Assembly (NCBI GenBank): GCA_050084985.1
Contig: JBITNC010000001.1
Span: forward strand, 172,794,001 to 172,858,000
Direction: 5' to 3'
DNA length: 64,000 bases
Origin: Nageia nagi
Lineage: Eukaryota > Pinophyta
The notes below the pieces were generated by a model. That model searched no databases, was not told where the DNA came from, and saw only the letters and a program-made list of their open reading frames with translations. Below, piece after piece: positions 50,988 to 62,049 of this stretch (positions within the stretch are counted from its first letter, which is position 1; the number at the start of each line of letters is the position of its first letter). The position numbers and the translations under genes were made by a program.

Positions 50988-51820
50988 TCAGGCAACGTAT
51001 GTAGCTTGATTTGCTAACAGTGCACAAACGGAACAATTTGAAGGCCTAAACACAACAAAATCAACACCATTGTTAGAAACTAATGCATGAGCTAGGTCAG
51101 CACCAAGTTAAACAAGCTTCCTGTAACAAAGGAAACTAACATTCATGACCATAAAAATCTGCGATACCAGATTCCGCCCAAATCTTGCAGCAATTCAATC
51201 CAAATTTTGTTGATCTGCGAGCAGGCACAGCATTAATAAAACATTTGATGACATTGGCAGAAGCAGTCTCCAGAAAAAGATTGCAGTAAAATTCATCAAA
51301 GCACACGTTAAAGGGCCTGAATTACACTACCCTACTTTGCAAAAGAGTATCAAAAAAATGATTTGCCCATGTACTGCATAACCATTTGCACATAAATATT
51401 TGAAACAAGTGTAAAACATTCATATGAACAGTGTACACAAAGAACACAACCAAAACACTCTTAACGAGGAACATTGATAGGATACAGGGGCATCCTATAT
51501 ATTAAGAAAAGTATTCACATTATTTGAGAATTACAGGTGCATTCATCGGAACATTCTAGAATAAACAAGCTCAATTACCAGATACTGTTTCCACAAAACT
51601 AGCAAATGGATCCAAATAGCAAGTTGATCCATAGCAATGGGGTAAGAGAGTATGGTCATACAGGATATTATAAAGTTAGGGTTCTTTTTGTAGGCTGAAG
51701 CAACATGACAAAAGAAAATACTGGAAAACATAAAGAAAATTTGTAAGTCTAAAACTCCAAAGATTAACAGTATTTGTTTCTCAAAGTATAAAATATTATG
51801 CTCTTGTGAATACTAATGCA
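50988..51820 (-). promoter_or_regulatory. presumed 5' UTR and promoter region of the PHD gene
   Basis: This is the sequence upstream of the start codon on the minus strand, up to the start of the inverted repeat. No coding or transposon motif is seen. Core promoter elements could not be placed with confidence, and a 5' UTR intron is possible. Confidence 0.35.
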
Positions 51821-51829
51821 TGTGCACAG

Positions 51830-54520
51830 CAAAATAAAACACTTACATAAATACATTTTAAATAGCAAAAATGCAAGTTTAAGTGTCTAAAGATTGCCCT
51901 TTTGGGGTTGTGGTCAAGGAGAGAACTCAAGACAACATGCCCCAAAATATTAAAGAATATAGAGATTGATGAAGACTTGCGCAATTGCCCCTCTTGTGAT
52001 CTTATCCTTGCCCCAAGGGTAGGCGAAAGTATGGATGAGCACATCTTTTCAAAGCGAAGTGAATGGTATAGATTGCCCATTGTTCTTTAAGGTGCTTATG
52101 AAGATCTATGCTGAACAAGCATCTTAAGGCAAAAAGTGTTAGATGAAAAGCCAATGAAAAATGCTGAAAATTATTTTTACCTTGACAAATTGCGGTTTTC
52201 ATGTTAAGGTGTTGTTCAAGATAATTCAGGATTTTTGAAAAGCTGAAAGATAATCCTGAAAATGATACTTTTGATGGTAAAATTGGTGAATAATTATGAG
52301 ATGCCCCTTGTATTAGGCAATTGAAGCTTGTGTTTTGGCTGATAGTCCTGAAAATATGGAACATAAATGCACTTTTTGAAAGTTAGTACAAATTGAAAAT
52401 GAGCATGTAAGAGATAAATTGATGAAAATTGTTTGTTGGTATTTTGCATAAAAATCAAGGTGAATTGGCTTTGAAAAAGCATTTTAACAAAACATTAGTG
52501 TTCTAAGCACTGGAAGCTAATTGTTGTCATTTTGGGTGCTTAAGAACATAACGTTCATGTTATGGGATTTAGGTCCCAAAATGTTAAGGATTTGGGCATC
52601 AAATGGTTGAATGTTGGCATTTTGGGATTCAAACTACAATTTTACGAAACTTCCAACATGGCTTCCAAAGAATTCCAAGATGACTACAATGCAATCCATT
52701 TTTGAAGTATTGCCTAAGTGGTGAGATTTTAATGCTAAGAATCATGTACCATTTAAAATGATATGACAAATGATAAAATATTTCCAAAAAGAAGTCATAA
52801 AAGGAGGGCCATTGAATGGAAAACTCAATTCAATTGTGCAGCAACTATTGTAAAGAGTAGGAGAGAAATGAATGGAAGAGTTTTGTAACATACCTTGAGT
52901 TTTCTAATTTTGTGAGCTTATGGGGGAATTTAAGAATTTCTACACAACACATCATTAGATTATGATAAAAAGATTCATACCTATTGATATGGGATGAAAA
53001 CCATCTACTAGATCAGACAGGAAGGCCAATTTGATCAGAGGGCTACCAAAAGATTGTTACATTAGTTGTAATTTTGAATTTTTTTTTAATTTTTGTTTTA
53101 GATTTTTTTATTATTTTGTTGTTTTTAGTAAATTTATTTTACATTTTTTGAGAAGTCGCTTCAAGGGGAATTGTAGCCTTAATGGCACACACCTTGGGGT
53201 GGAATTAGGGTTGATTCTAGCACATCGGCCAAAATGCCCATATTCTTCCCAAATCACCTACAGTTTGGGTTGTGATGCCCAAATCGTCCACATTTTAATC
53301 ATGAATAGCTTAAGGCATGTCGGATGAAGTGAAAGTATGATTTTTTGTTGTTTGTTTCTCTTGAATTTGCTGATTTTTCTACTATTTTTTGTTGAATTTC
53401 ATGCAAGCACAACAAGTAGCAAGAATTTCATGAACTACACAAAGCATTGCCATCAAGACTGTGTGACAATATGACCTTACTATTGATAAGATCATGGTGT
53501 TAAAGGTTGTTTCCCTATTACCAATGCTCCAGGTGGCACATTTAGTCTCTGATTATGTAACAAAGAGAAGGGATCCCAATACCAACACTCTCCATTTACC
53601 TACAAGAAAGTTGATTGTCACATTGGAGGATGTATATTGAATTATGTCTCTCCAACCGTGGAAGGAAAATGTACCTTGAGACAGTTTCCTCATAAGAATA
53701 AGGGGGAAAACTAGCGAAGTACCTAACAAGGTCAAGGCGGTACAACCATGAGAAGCATAGTTATTCATATGTTGCATCTGCTAGCCTTTCTGAGGGTTTT
53801 CCTCAGATTCGCCTAATCATCTATGCTATCTTATCATCTGTTATCTATCATAATAAGAGTAATGAGACTTTTTCAACTGGCATGGTGTATATTGTGTGGG
53901 CTATGATACCAAAGCAAAAGTGTCATGCCTGGGGTGCTACCACTTTGGGGCATTTATATCATGATCTTTTACTTTTCACAATGAAAGGGGGCAAGAATAT
54001 TATCCATTCCACTTTACTACAAATTCAAGTATGGGAGCACATAAATGTTCATCCATGAGGGATTCCATTTTTTGTTGATGACATTGAGCTACCTTTTTGA
54101 TCGAAATGGACTCCTTTTGATTGCAAAAAGGATGCATAAAATATCAAGCATTGGAACTATGTGTTAGATGCATTGATAGAGGAGTAGATGGGAAGGAGAC
54201 CCTATGTTTGTTTGGCAAGGGAGATAGCTTCCATGAGTCGAATCGTGTTTGGTGGAGTTGTTGGCTACAAAGTCTAACACATATTCATGGAGTTGTACTA
54301 CCCATAGAAAGCATTGAGGCAGTTTGAGTTGCCTCAAGATGTACCAAGGAGGCTCCATATATAGCTCACTATGCTACAAAGAAAGATCATCTCGAGGGGC
54401 CATCCATTCTTCCACTTGGGCAATCAATTGGGAGAAGCTTGGTTGTTGTTCTCCAACAGATACTATTAAGGATACAACTAGTCTTGAATGTCCATATGCA
54501 TACAAAGATTTGCAAATGTT
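51830..54520 (+). pseudogene. plant mobile domain (PMD)-like pseudogene, arm A of an inverted repeat
   Basis: The most telling segment is at about 53526-53650: a frame with VAHLVSDYVTKRRDPN and TNTLHLPTRKLIVTLEDVY. This matches the PMD signature of the form F-H-L/F-P-x-G-E-M-T-(I/P)-T-L-E-D-V. An acceptor-like 'caatgctccag' precedes it. Later pieces (GCIKYQALELCVRCIDRGVD, 54121-54180) are diverged. Many stops and shifts are present. The whole region, including about 60 bp before 51893, is repeated in inverted orientation at 54.7-61.85 kb. About 400 bp near 52905-53310 have no counterpart in the other arm. PMD sequences are known both as host genes (MAIN/MAIL1 family) and as passengers of plant transposons. 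Confidence 0.6.
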
Positions 54521-54841
54521 TGTGAGACCATAGCCAATTGGTTTCCATGAGAAGGATCCCATGGATGTTGGAACGCAAGTAGCTAGTGCTCAACCCAATG
54601 GTAGTACGAAGTATGACAACAAGGAGGGCAATGAGGAAGAGCTTTGAGGGTGCTTCATTTTTTGTGGTTAGGGTAGACTATTCATGGCAATAGGGTGATT
54701 CCTATATGCATATGTAAATTGAGGATCAATTGTATCCTCATCAATGTCTACAAGTGTATCGCAACCAAGCTCCTCCCAATCAACAATTCATGACAAGCTA
54801 TGTATTGAGCCTCCTCTGGTATATCCTAGGGCAACTCAAAC

Positions 54842-55150
54842 TGTTGGAATTATACCCTACATATCCCTGAGTCCTAAGTTATTAGGATTAATTAATTAGG
54901 ACTAAAGTATTTTCCCTAAAGTATTTCCCTAAAGTCTAAAGTCTAGGATTAAATACTTAGGGTATATTCCTTGTGGTTTATTGTTATAACAAGTAATTTG
55001 TCATGTAGTGATCTAAGGGTGATACGTATAGTGTGAGTTGTTTATGAGAATATTATTCTCAACTTATTATTTTGTCTTGTAATGGCTTTCTTAAGCCTAT
55101 AAATATGTAACTCATTTTGATGAATATAGAAGAACATTTTGGTTCTCTCA
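54842..55150 (+). repeat. 5' LTR of the non-autonomous element
   Basis: Starts TGTTGGAATT, ends GGTTCTCTCA. TATA-like 'tataaata' lies at 55098-55105. Differs from the 3' LTR at two sites (ccctGagtcc/ccctAagtcc and aaagTatttt/aaagCatttt). Confidence 0.97.
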
Positions 55151-55152
55151 AT

Positions 55153-55164
55153 TGGTATCAGAGC
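55153..55164 (+). promoter_or_regulatory. primer binding site (tRNA-iMet type)
   Basis: TGGTATCAGAGC lies two bases after the 5' LTR and is the standard plant retrotransposon sequence complementary to the 3' end of initiator methionine tRNA. Confidence 0.95.
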
Positions 55165-56169
55165 ATAGTTGATTATTGGGTTAGAGTGGGTGAAGTCTTG
55201 AAGGATCTTATCAAGCTCCTCAAGGACTGTCATCAAAGTTATTGAGCTTGTGGATGCATTGCAAAGAATTTATCAAATTCTTGCAAGTGTGAGATCCAAA
55301 GCCTCTGAAAATTTCTTGTTTCTGTGGAAGCAAAGAAGCTGCATGAGATAGCTGAGAAGTGTGGGAAGACTGTCGCCATTCAATCCTGGAGTGACTGTGC
55401 ATTGTATTGCGCACTCTATTGTTGTGCCCCCCACGTGTATTGCGTCAGGTTCAGTGTGCGTACGTGAGATCCATTTGCACCTTTCAGGAAGACGATTTCT
55501 TGCAAACGCGAGGTCCATTTGCACCGTTTCTGAATTGATCTGGTTGGAAGACTTCTGTTATGGTGAAACAGTGCCAATACCTATTAAGGAAAGCCAAGTA
55601 ATTGGTAACCTGAATCATCATATTCGATGAGAAGATCTGCCGCCTAAAGAGGAGCCAACGTTGTTGAGAAGTGCGGATAGGAGAGAAAGATGAGAAGGCT
55701 GTGAGGATTGGACGCCATAAGTCCCGCCTAAGAGGAGACTCCCGCATTTACTTGCAAAGGATGTGAACTAATTCCCACTCCAGTACATGGCCTGCGAATG
55801 CTGGGAAATACAAATTGAAGCAGTGTTAAGCCCGCGCTGAGAAGGGAATCCCACGCTTAGAGTCGTGAGGTTGTTGTTCACGTGTTTGGTGACTCGCGCG
55901 GAGGAGGCGTGAAGAGTTGCTGAGATACGTGGGTGAAAGGCGCACTCGGCCAGAAGGGAGCATAAGATCCGATCGTTGACGACAGTCTCCAATCGCCAGC
56001 GATCCAGTATAATCGCCAGCGATCTCTACTAAGTCACCAACAATCTCTGTACTGAATTACAGAATTAAAAACAGCAAGCAAAATTGAGGGGCTTCCAAAA
56101 GGATTTTTTGGGTTTTATCAAAAGGCAATTAAAGATTGCTTTTGATATGATTTTTGTGTGCTAAAATAA

Positions 56170-57825
56170 ATGGATGAAGATATGTCTTATGGCATAAAAA
56201 TTGAGGGTATTAATTTGACCCTAGAAGAAATTAAGGCTCTTATTGGTGAAGAGGAACCTTACATGTTTGGAGGGCATCAAGATGACCCATGTGATGAAGA
56301 TGAAAGTGAACCTGTGAGAGTTGTTTACATGCTTGGTGATATGTCTATTGAAGACACATATGATGAAAACTATGAAGGAGAATTCCTTGGAGAGGAATTA
56401 GATTGGCCTTGTGATGATGCATGTCTCATGGAGGAGACATTTGAAGAGTGTTCATTGAGGACACCAATCCAGCCATATGAAGAGTGCTCCATGGTGGAGG
56501 CACAAACTAAAGAAGTCATTCTCATGGAGGAGAATGAGGAGGAGTCAACCCAATGTTGGCAAGAGTTCTTTTTTGATAAAGAACAAGATGAAGACACCCT
56601 TGAGGAGGAGTGTTCCATGGCTGAAAACTACTCACATGGAGTAGATGAAACTCACTCACATGGAGTGAATGAAGACAAGGCTCAAATCATATGTGATGAT
56701 GATTCCATTGCTCAAGTTGATGGTGAAGACACCCAATGTGAAGATCACCAAGAAGAAACTCTCAAGGAGGAGAGTGTATGTGAGAATCTTCTTCTTGTTG
56801 AGAAGAGAGGAGAAGATGAGGAATGCTTCATGGAGGAGGCACATGATGATTGTCTTATGAAGACAATATGGGATAATGATCTTAGAGAGGTCATTGATGA
56901 AGAAGAAATGGAGGCTATAAACTCCATGTTCATGCAAGAAGATCACTCACCAAGAGTGAATGACAAAGTATATCTCAAGGAGGAGAGAAAGAATAGTGAG
57001 ATAGTACTTTGTGAAGAAGAAAAAAGCACAAAGGAGATCACCATTGGAGGTGAAAAATATTTTTATACTAATGATTTCTTTTGTGAAAACAGGTTGAAGA
57101 ATCCTCAAGTTGAAATAACTTTGGAGGAAACATGGCATGAAGATGGTTTCATTAAAGAAACCTTAAAGGATAGTCTTCTTGTGATGAAGACAATGATGAA
57201 GATTGAAGACTTGGATCATATGGATCCAAATGAAGAATGTAAAACCTTAGTTAGGTGTGATATTTGGAGTGATAATTTGTGTGAGGAGCAACTCAAAGTT
57301 GCATATGTAATTAGCCAATGTGTGGCCATGTATTGTCTCAAAGTATGTGTAGACATTTGTGAGAGAGTAGTGTGGTATAATGATTATTGTGAAATGATGA
57401 GAACATACTCATGTGGAGTATGCTATGATGTAATGAATGCAAGAGCAAATGACTACTTGCAAACATGGTTTAAACACCATATAAAAAATGAGAGAGAGAT
57501 GAAAGAATGGTTCAAACACCATTCTGAGAGAGATTGGTTCTTGAAAACCAATACTTATAGCATTGATGGAAAGCCACTACAAGAATGGTTTGAGGACCAT
57601 GAAGAAGAGAGAATATGGTTGTTGAAGACCATAAAGAATTTTGTTCAAAGGGGAGCAAATTACCAAAAAGCACTCAATCTTGGAGGAGCAACATCAACAA
57701 TGGATGAGATCCCACTTAGAGAGTGGAAGGAGTGCCACCACTTATTTCTTGAAAATTTTGATTTTCTTTTGTATGATTGGAGGAAACGAAAAAGGTTATG
57801 TTTCTTCCAACTTTGTGATGCTTAA
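56170..57825 (+). CDS. unknown 551-aa acidic protein of the LTR element
   Basis: I do not recognise this protein. It is an uninterrupted frame filling the 3' half of a young LTR element. Residues 1 to about 330 are very acidic, with a recurring motif of the form E-(E)-C-(S/F)-M-x-E (as in EECSMVEAQ, EEECSMAEN, DEECFMEEA) and a short SHGVDETHSHGVNED duplication. A Cys-rich stretch follows at about 360-425. From about 430 there are four degenerate repeats of the form (E/T)-W-F-x-x-H, the first three as TWFKHH, EWFKHH and EWFEDH, some followed by W-(F/L)-L-K-T. No zinc knuckle, protease, RT or integrase motif, signal peptide or membrane segment is seen. Near-identical LTRs and the lack of stops suggest it is, or recently was, maintained. 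It could be a diverged structural protein or a captured host sequence. Confidence 0.75.
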   Translation: MDEDMSYGIKIEGINLTLEEIKALIGEEEPYMFGGHQDDPCDEDESEPVRVVYMLGDMSIEDTYDENYEGEFLGEELDWPCDDACLMEETFEECSLRTPIQPYEECSMVEAQTKEVILMEENEEESTQCWQEFFFDKEQDEDTLEEECSMAENYSHGVDETHSHGVNEDKAQIICDDDSIAQVDGEDTQCEDHQEETLKEESVCENLLLVEKRGEDEECFMEEAHDDCLMKTIWDNDLREVIDEEEMEAINSMFMQEDHSPRVNDKVYLKEERKNSEIVLCEEEKSTKEITIGGEKYFYTNDFFCENRLKNPQVEITLEETWHEDGFIKETLKDSLLVMKTMMKIEDLDHMDPNEECKTLVRCDIWSDNLCEEQLKVAYVISQCVAMYCLKVCVDICERVVWYNDYCEMMRTYSCGVCYDVMNARANDYLQTWFKHHIKNEREMKEWFKHHSERDWFLKTNTYSIDGKPLQEWFEDHEEERIWLLKTIKNFVQRGANYQKALNLGGATSTMDEIPLREWKECHHLFLENFDFLLYDWRKRKRLCFFQLCDA

Positions 57826-57852
57826 GAACTCTTGCATGAGTTACTTAGCATC

Positions 57853-57863
57853 AAAGGGGAGAA
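57853..57863 (+). promoter_or_regulatory. polypurine tract
   Basis: AAAGGGGAGAA directly before the 3' LTR, the expected plus-strand primer site. Confidence 0.93.
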
Positions 57864-58172
57864 TGTTGGAATTATACCCTACATATCCCTAAGTCCTAAG
57901 TTATTAGGATTAATTAATTAGGACTAAAGCATTTTCCCTAAAGTATTTCCCTAAAGTCTAAAGTCTAGGATTAAATACTTAGGGTATATTCCTTGTGGTT
58001 TATTGTTATAACAAGTAATTTGTCATGTAGTGATCTAAGGGTGATACGTATAGTGTGAGTTGTTTATGAGAATATTATTCTCAACTTATTATTTTGTCTT
58101 GTAATGGCTTTCTTAAGCCTATAAATATGTAACTCATTTTGATGAATATAGAAGAACATTTTGGTTCTCTCA
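57864..58172 (+). repeat. 3' LTR of the non-autonomous element
   Basis: 309 bp, same borders as the 5' LTR, followed by the CAAAC target duplication. Confidence 0.97.
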
Positions 58173-59001
58173 CAAACTGCCTCAATACCTATTGTACATA
58201 GTACATTTCCACAAACATAAGTCATCTTTACAGCCAGCAACACCATTGAACATGACTCAACTCATGGAAGTCCTCTCCTTAACCAAAAAAACCCAAGTAA
58301 CGTCTTCACATCATCTTCTTTGTCAATGCATTTAACACACATCTCCCTTGCTCAATACTTTGATCATCCTTTTTGCAATCAAAAAGAGCCCACATAACCC
58401 AAAAAGGTAGATCATTGTCATCAACAAAATATGGAAGCCATTGTGGATGAAGAACACTAATAATCACCCAAGGCCAAATTGTTGTAATCAGGCATGGGTA
58501 ATATTCTTTCCCCCTTTCATAGTGAAGGGGAAAGGATCATAATATAGCTACCTCAAAATGGTAGAACCCCAAGCATAACACTCTTGCTTGTGTATAATAG
58601 CTTCCACAATATGCACCATGCCAATCGGAAAAGTTATTTTTACTTTTATCTAGATAAATAAGAGATGGCAAGATAACAAAGATGATTAGGCGAATTTGAA
58701 GAAGTCCTCAAGAGGGCTAGCACATGTAACAGATATATAACAATCATGCTTCCCATGGATGTGCCACCTTGACCTTGTCAAGTACCTCTCCAGTTTTTCC
58801 TCTTTTTCTTTTGGTGAAATTGTCTCAAGGGACATTAACCTCACACAATTGGAGACACATAATCCTATATATGTCCTCCAACATGACAATCATATCTCCT
58901 GCAAGTAAATGGAAATTTTCGGTATCATGATCCCCATCTCTCTACTAGAGCAATAAGCATGGCATAGTCAAGAACTACATGTGTCATTCGCAAGGTTGAT
59001 A

Positions 59002-60520
59002 TGTAATATTCTCAAATTTTGGCATCTCACTTACTCTGGCACCTGGAAGTGGGATGTGCACCCTCATGGTGCTCTCTTAGTCATTTAGGTTTATTTTGGT
59101 AGTTTCAGAGTAATTTGGGAATATTCTAGCAATTTTACCATTAATTAGGGACTTTTCTATATTTTTATCCCACTTGGGGGATCTTCAACATGGGACATTG
59201 GACTCCATGAGTAATTATTTGTTATTTTTATTAACTAAATATTTGTAAATTGCAAGGGCCAATTAAGGATGCCAACTAATTATTGTAATTGTAATACCAA
59301 GGCAAATAATAATTGTGAATGCAATATTAGTCTCCTTTAGTGAGGCATTGCATATTTGGGCCTTGATGGGTTGTAATTTGGCATCTCGAGGCACTTAAAT
59401 GCCTTTCAATATAATTATGCTTCCTCCTAAGCCAAACACATTCCTAGGGGCATAGCATGAAGATTCCAAGGAGATGATACTAATCCCAAAGCAAAGAAAA
59501 CATCAAGAGGGGGGCGTTGCATCTTGAGAGACAATCTAGCATGTTAGATGTGATCATGTGGATCCCAAGGCACTACAAGTTGAGGTTTCATCCATGAGTG
59601 GATCTAGACCGCAGGCCTTGATTTTGATGATCCCAATGCACCTAGAGGTGAATGTAGGACAAGGAGGACACCCAAAGTCTATAAAAGGAGGAAGATACCT
59701 CACTTGAAGATATGCTTGTTTTGGAATCTATTTTTCTTCTTCAGGTTGTGGACGTCAACTCCTTCCATTGCCTCTTGTGGACGAAAACCCACAAAGGAGG
59801 TGCTAAGACTTAGCAAGGTTTCATAACTATACATATCACTACTATGAGGATAAGAGCACCTCAAAGGACTTTCTAGCTATATAGGGGTGTTGGCATTACC
59901 CTAGATTATCTTAACACTGCTAGAGACCCTAGTGTCTTGGCCACAGTTCACGAAGGAGAAAGTCCTAGTACAAGCCTTGCCCTTCTGTGGGACAGTCATG
60001 GTTGCTTGTTACTTGTTTTCAGCATTTCTCGAAGATCTTCAATTAGGGCATCATTGCTCTAGACCAAAGGCATGCAATTCAATTTCTCATTGCAATGTTG
60101 ATAGAATTACATTTTGTGGCTCATTATTTGTATTATCTTGAGATCTTACCCTAGAAGGCTAGACATTAGGTTTGTGGATACAATATTGTGTTATCTTGAT
60201 ATCTTAGCCTAGGCGTTGAGCTTGCATGAGTATCACTGCAATACTGTGATTGAATTATGGCATATTTGGCTAGTCATTGGATTTATGAAAGCATAATTGT
60301 TGAGTTTATTCACATGAGGTTGGACATTGGGTCACTTGGACCTAGACATTGGGTTTTGGTTTGCTAATTTTGCCCTTGGAGGCTAGATGTTTGCATTTTG
60401 GATGCTTAGATAGGACTTTTTGGTGCATAGATGACTTAATTGGAATTATTAGTTAATTTTGATTATTTTTGTGAGCCCCTTTGGCATGATTCTGGATCGG
60501 CCCTAGTTCGTAATATTACA
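59002..60520. mobile_element. solo LTR (1519 bp) inside arm B
   Basis: Starts TGTAATATTCTC and ends CGTAATATTACA. The perfect 5-bp target duplication TGATA lies at 58997-59001 and 60521-60525. A TATA-like 'tctataaaagg' lies near 59678-59688. With it removed, arm B aligns across the site with arm A ('gttgttt...ttatcaa...cacat'). No internal region is present. Confidence 0.9.
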
Positions 60521-62049
60521 TGATAACAAGCAAAACAACCTCCAACATATGACCTCATCAATAGTGAGGTCACATGCTTGCACAATCTTGATGGCAATGC
60601 TCTATGTAATTTGTGAAATTATCACTACATGCCATGCCTGCACAAAAATTAGCAAAAAAACAACAAAGTTATCAAAAGAAGACAACAAAAAAACCGAACT
60701 TTCACTTCGTTTGGCATGTTCTAAGTTACTCAAAATCAAAGTATATCACAAAACTCTTCTATTTGTTTCTCTCGTTCATGGCACTCCTTTTACAACATTT
60801 TTCAAGAAACATTTTTTCAAGTCATTTAATTGGTACATGATCCTTAGCATTAAAATCTCACCACTTAGGCATTACTTTAAAAAAACAAATTGCATCGCAA
60901 TCATCTTGTAATCATCTCAAAGCCATGCCACAATTTTCATCAAATTTTATCATGAATCCCAAAGTGCCAAAGTTTTGGGACATAATGCATAAAGTGCTAA
61001 TGTTTTGGGACCCAAATCCCAGAATGTCAACCATTTGGTCTTAAGCACCAAAAACACCAACGTTATGGCTTCCAATGCTCAAAATGCATTTTCAAAGCCA
61101 ATTTGCCTCAATTATCAATAGACAATTTTCATCAATTTATCTCATACATTTTCATTTTCAACTTGTACTAACAATTTCATTTTTAGTTTAACATCCTACA
61201 ATCAAAAAGCACATTTCTGTTTCATAGTTTCAGGATTATCAACGTTAACATGAGATTGAATTGCCCAACATAAGGGGCCACTCAGAATTATTCACCCATT
61301 TTATCATCAAAATTATCATTTTCGAGATTGTCTTTCAGCATCATCTTTCAACTTATCAAAAATCATGAACTATCCCAATCGACCACTTAGCATGACTATT
61401 GCAATTCATCAAGGTAAAGACAATTTTCAACATTTTTAATTAGCTTTTCATCCAATACTTTTTGTTTCAAGATGTTTGTTTAACATAAATCTTCACAAGC
61501 ACCTCAAAGCAAAAGGGGAAATCAATATTGTTTGCTTTGCTCTGAAAGAAGGTGCTCACCCATGAATTCGCCTACCCTTTTCAACCTTTGGGGCAAGGAT
61601 AAGTCTCCAACCCTATCACAAAAAGTTTCATCATCATAAGTTTTTAGAATATATTTTCTTTTGCCTAACAATGTAAGATCACAGCAGGGGCAATTGCGTA
61701 AGGCATCATCAAGTTCTATATTCTTTCATATTTTATAACATGTGATCTCAAGTTCTCCCTCAATTACACCCTAAAGAAGGGCAATTTGTAAACCCTTAAA
61801 TTTGCATTTTTGTTATTTGAAATGTATTTATTCAAGTGTTTTATTTGATTTATATCAAGTGTAAATTTTAGACCCACTTGAGGTCCTTTTTAGATATTAA
61901 CTTAATTGATATCTTCTAATTCCACATTATCTCATGACCACATTAGCCTAGGTGCTCTCACATAAGTGAATTGAAAATTAGGCTTAAGTCTATATAAATC
62001 AAAGAACAAAAGCTCATTTGAGAGATAAAATAGAAAAAAAAAAAAAAGA

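Larger units (their letters stand above)
54842..58172 (+). mobile_element. young non-autonomous LTR retrotransposon with one novel ORF
   Basis: This 3331-bp element has two 309-bp LTRs, a primer site, a polypurine tract and a perfect 5-bp target duplication CAAAC (54837-54841 and 58173-58177). It encodes no capsid, protease, reverse transcriptase or integrase, so it must rely on a helper element. Between them lie a leader of about 1 kb, GC-richer at about 55600-56040, and one intact 551-codon frame ending 38 bp before the 3' LTR. The LTRs differ at two sites of 309, so insertion is recent compared with everything around it. It sits inside arm B of the PMD inverted repeat. Confidence 0.93.
54700..61850 (-). 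pseudogene. PMD-like pseudogene, arm B of the inverted repeat, with two nested insertions
   Basis: Read on the minus strand from 61850 down, this follows arm A in order: 'gcaattgcccct.ctgtgatctta' near 61712, 'gataaattgatgaaaattg' near 61145, 'taatgcctaagtggtgagattttaatgctaag' near 60880, FHLLAGDMIVMLEDIYRIM near 58910-58855, 'attcgcctaatcat' near 58696, 'tattgaggcagtttg' at about 58187-58173, then 'agttgccctaggata' from 54836 downward, and 'ggagcttggttg' near 54767. The solo LTR (59002-60520) and the LTR retrotransposon (54842-58172) are later insertions; taking them out leaves a continuous homologue of arm A. Heavily mutated and not coding. Confidence 0.62.

Noticed and set aside
56370-57138. 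Minus-strand frames opposite the 551-codon ORF
   Set aside because: Shadows of the acidic, codon-biased plus-strand frame; no independent support.
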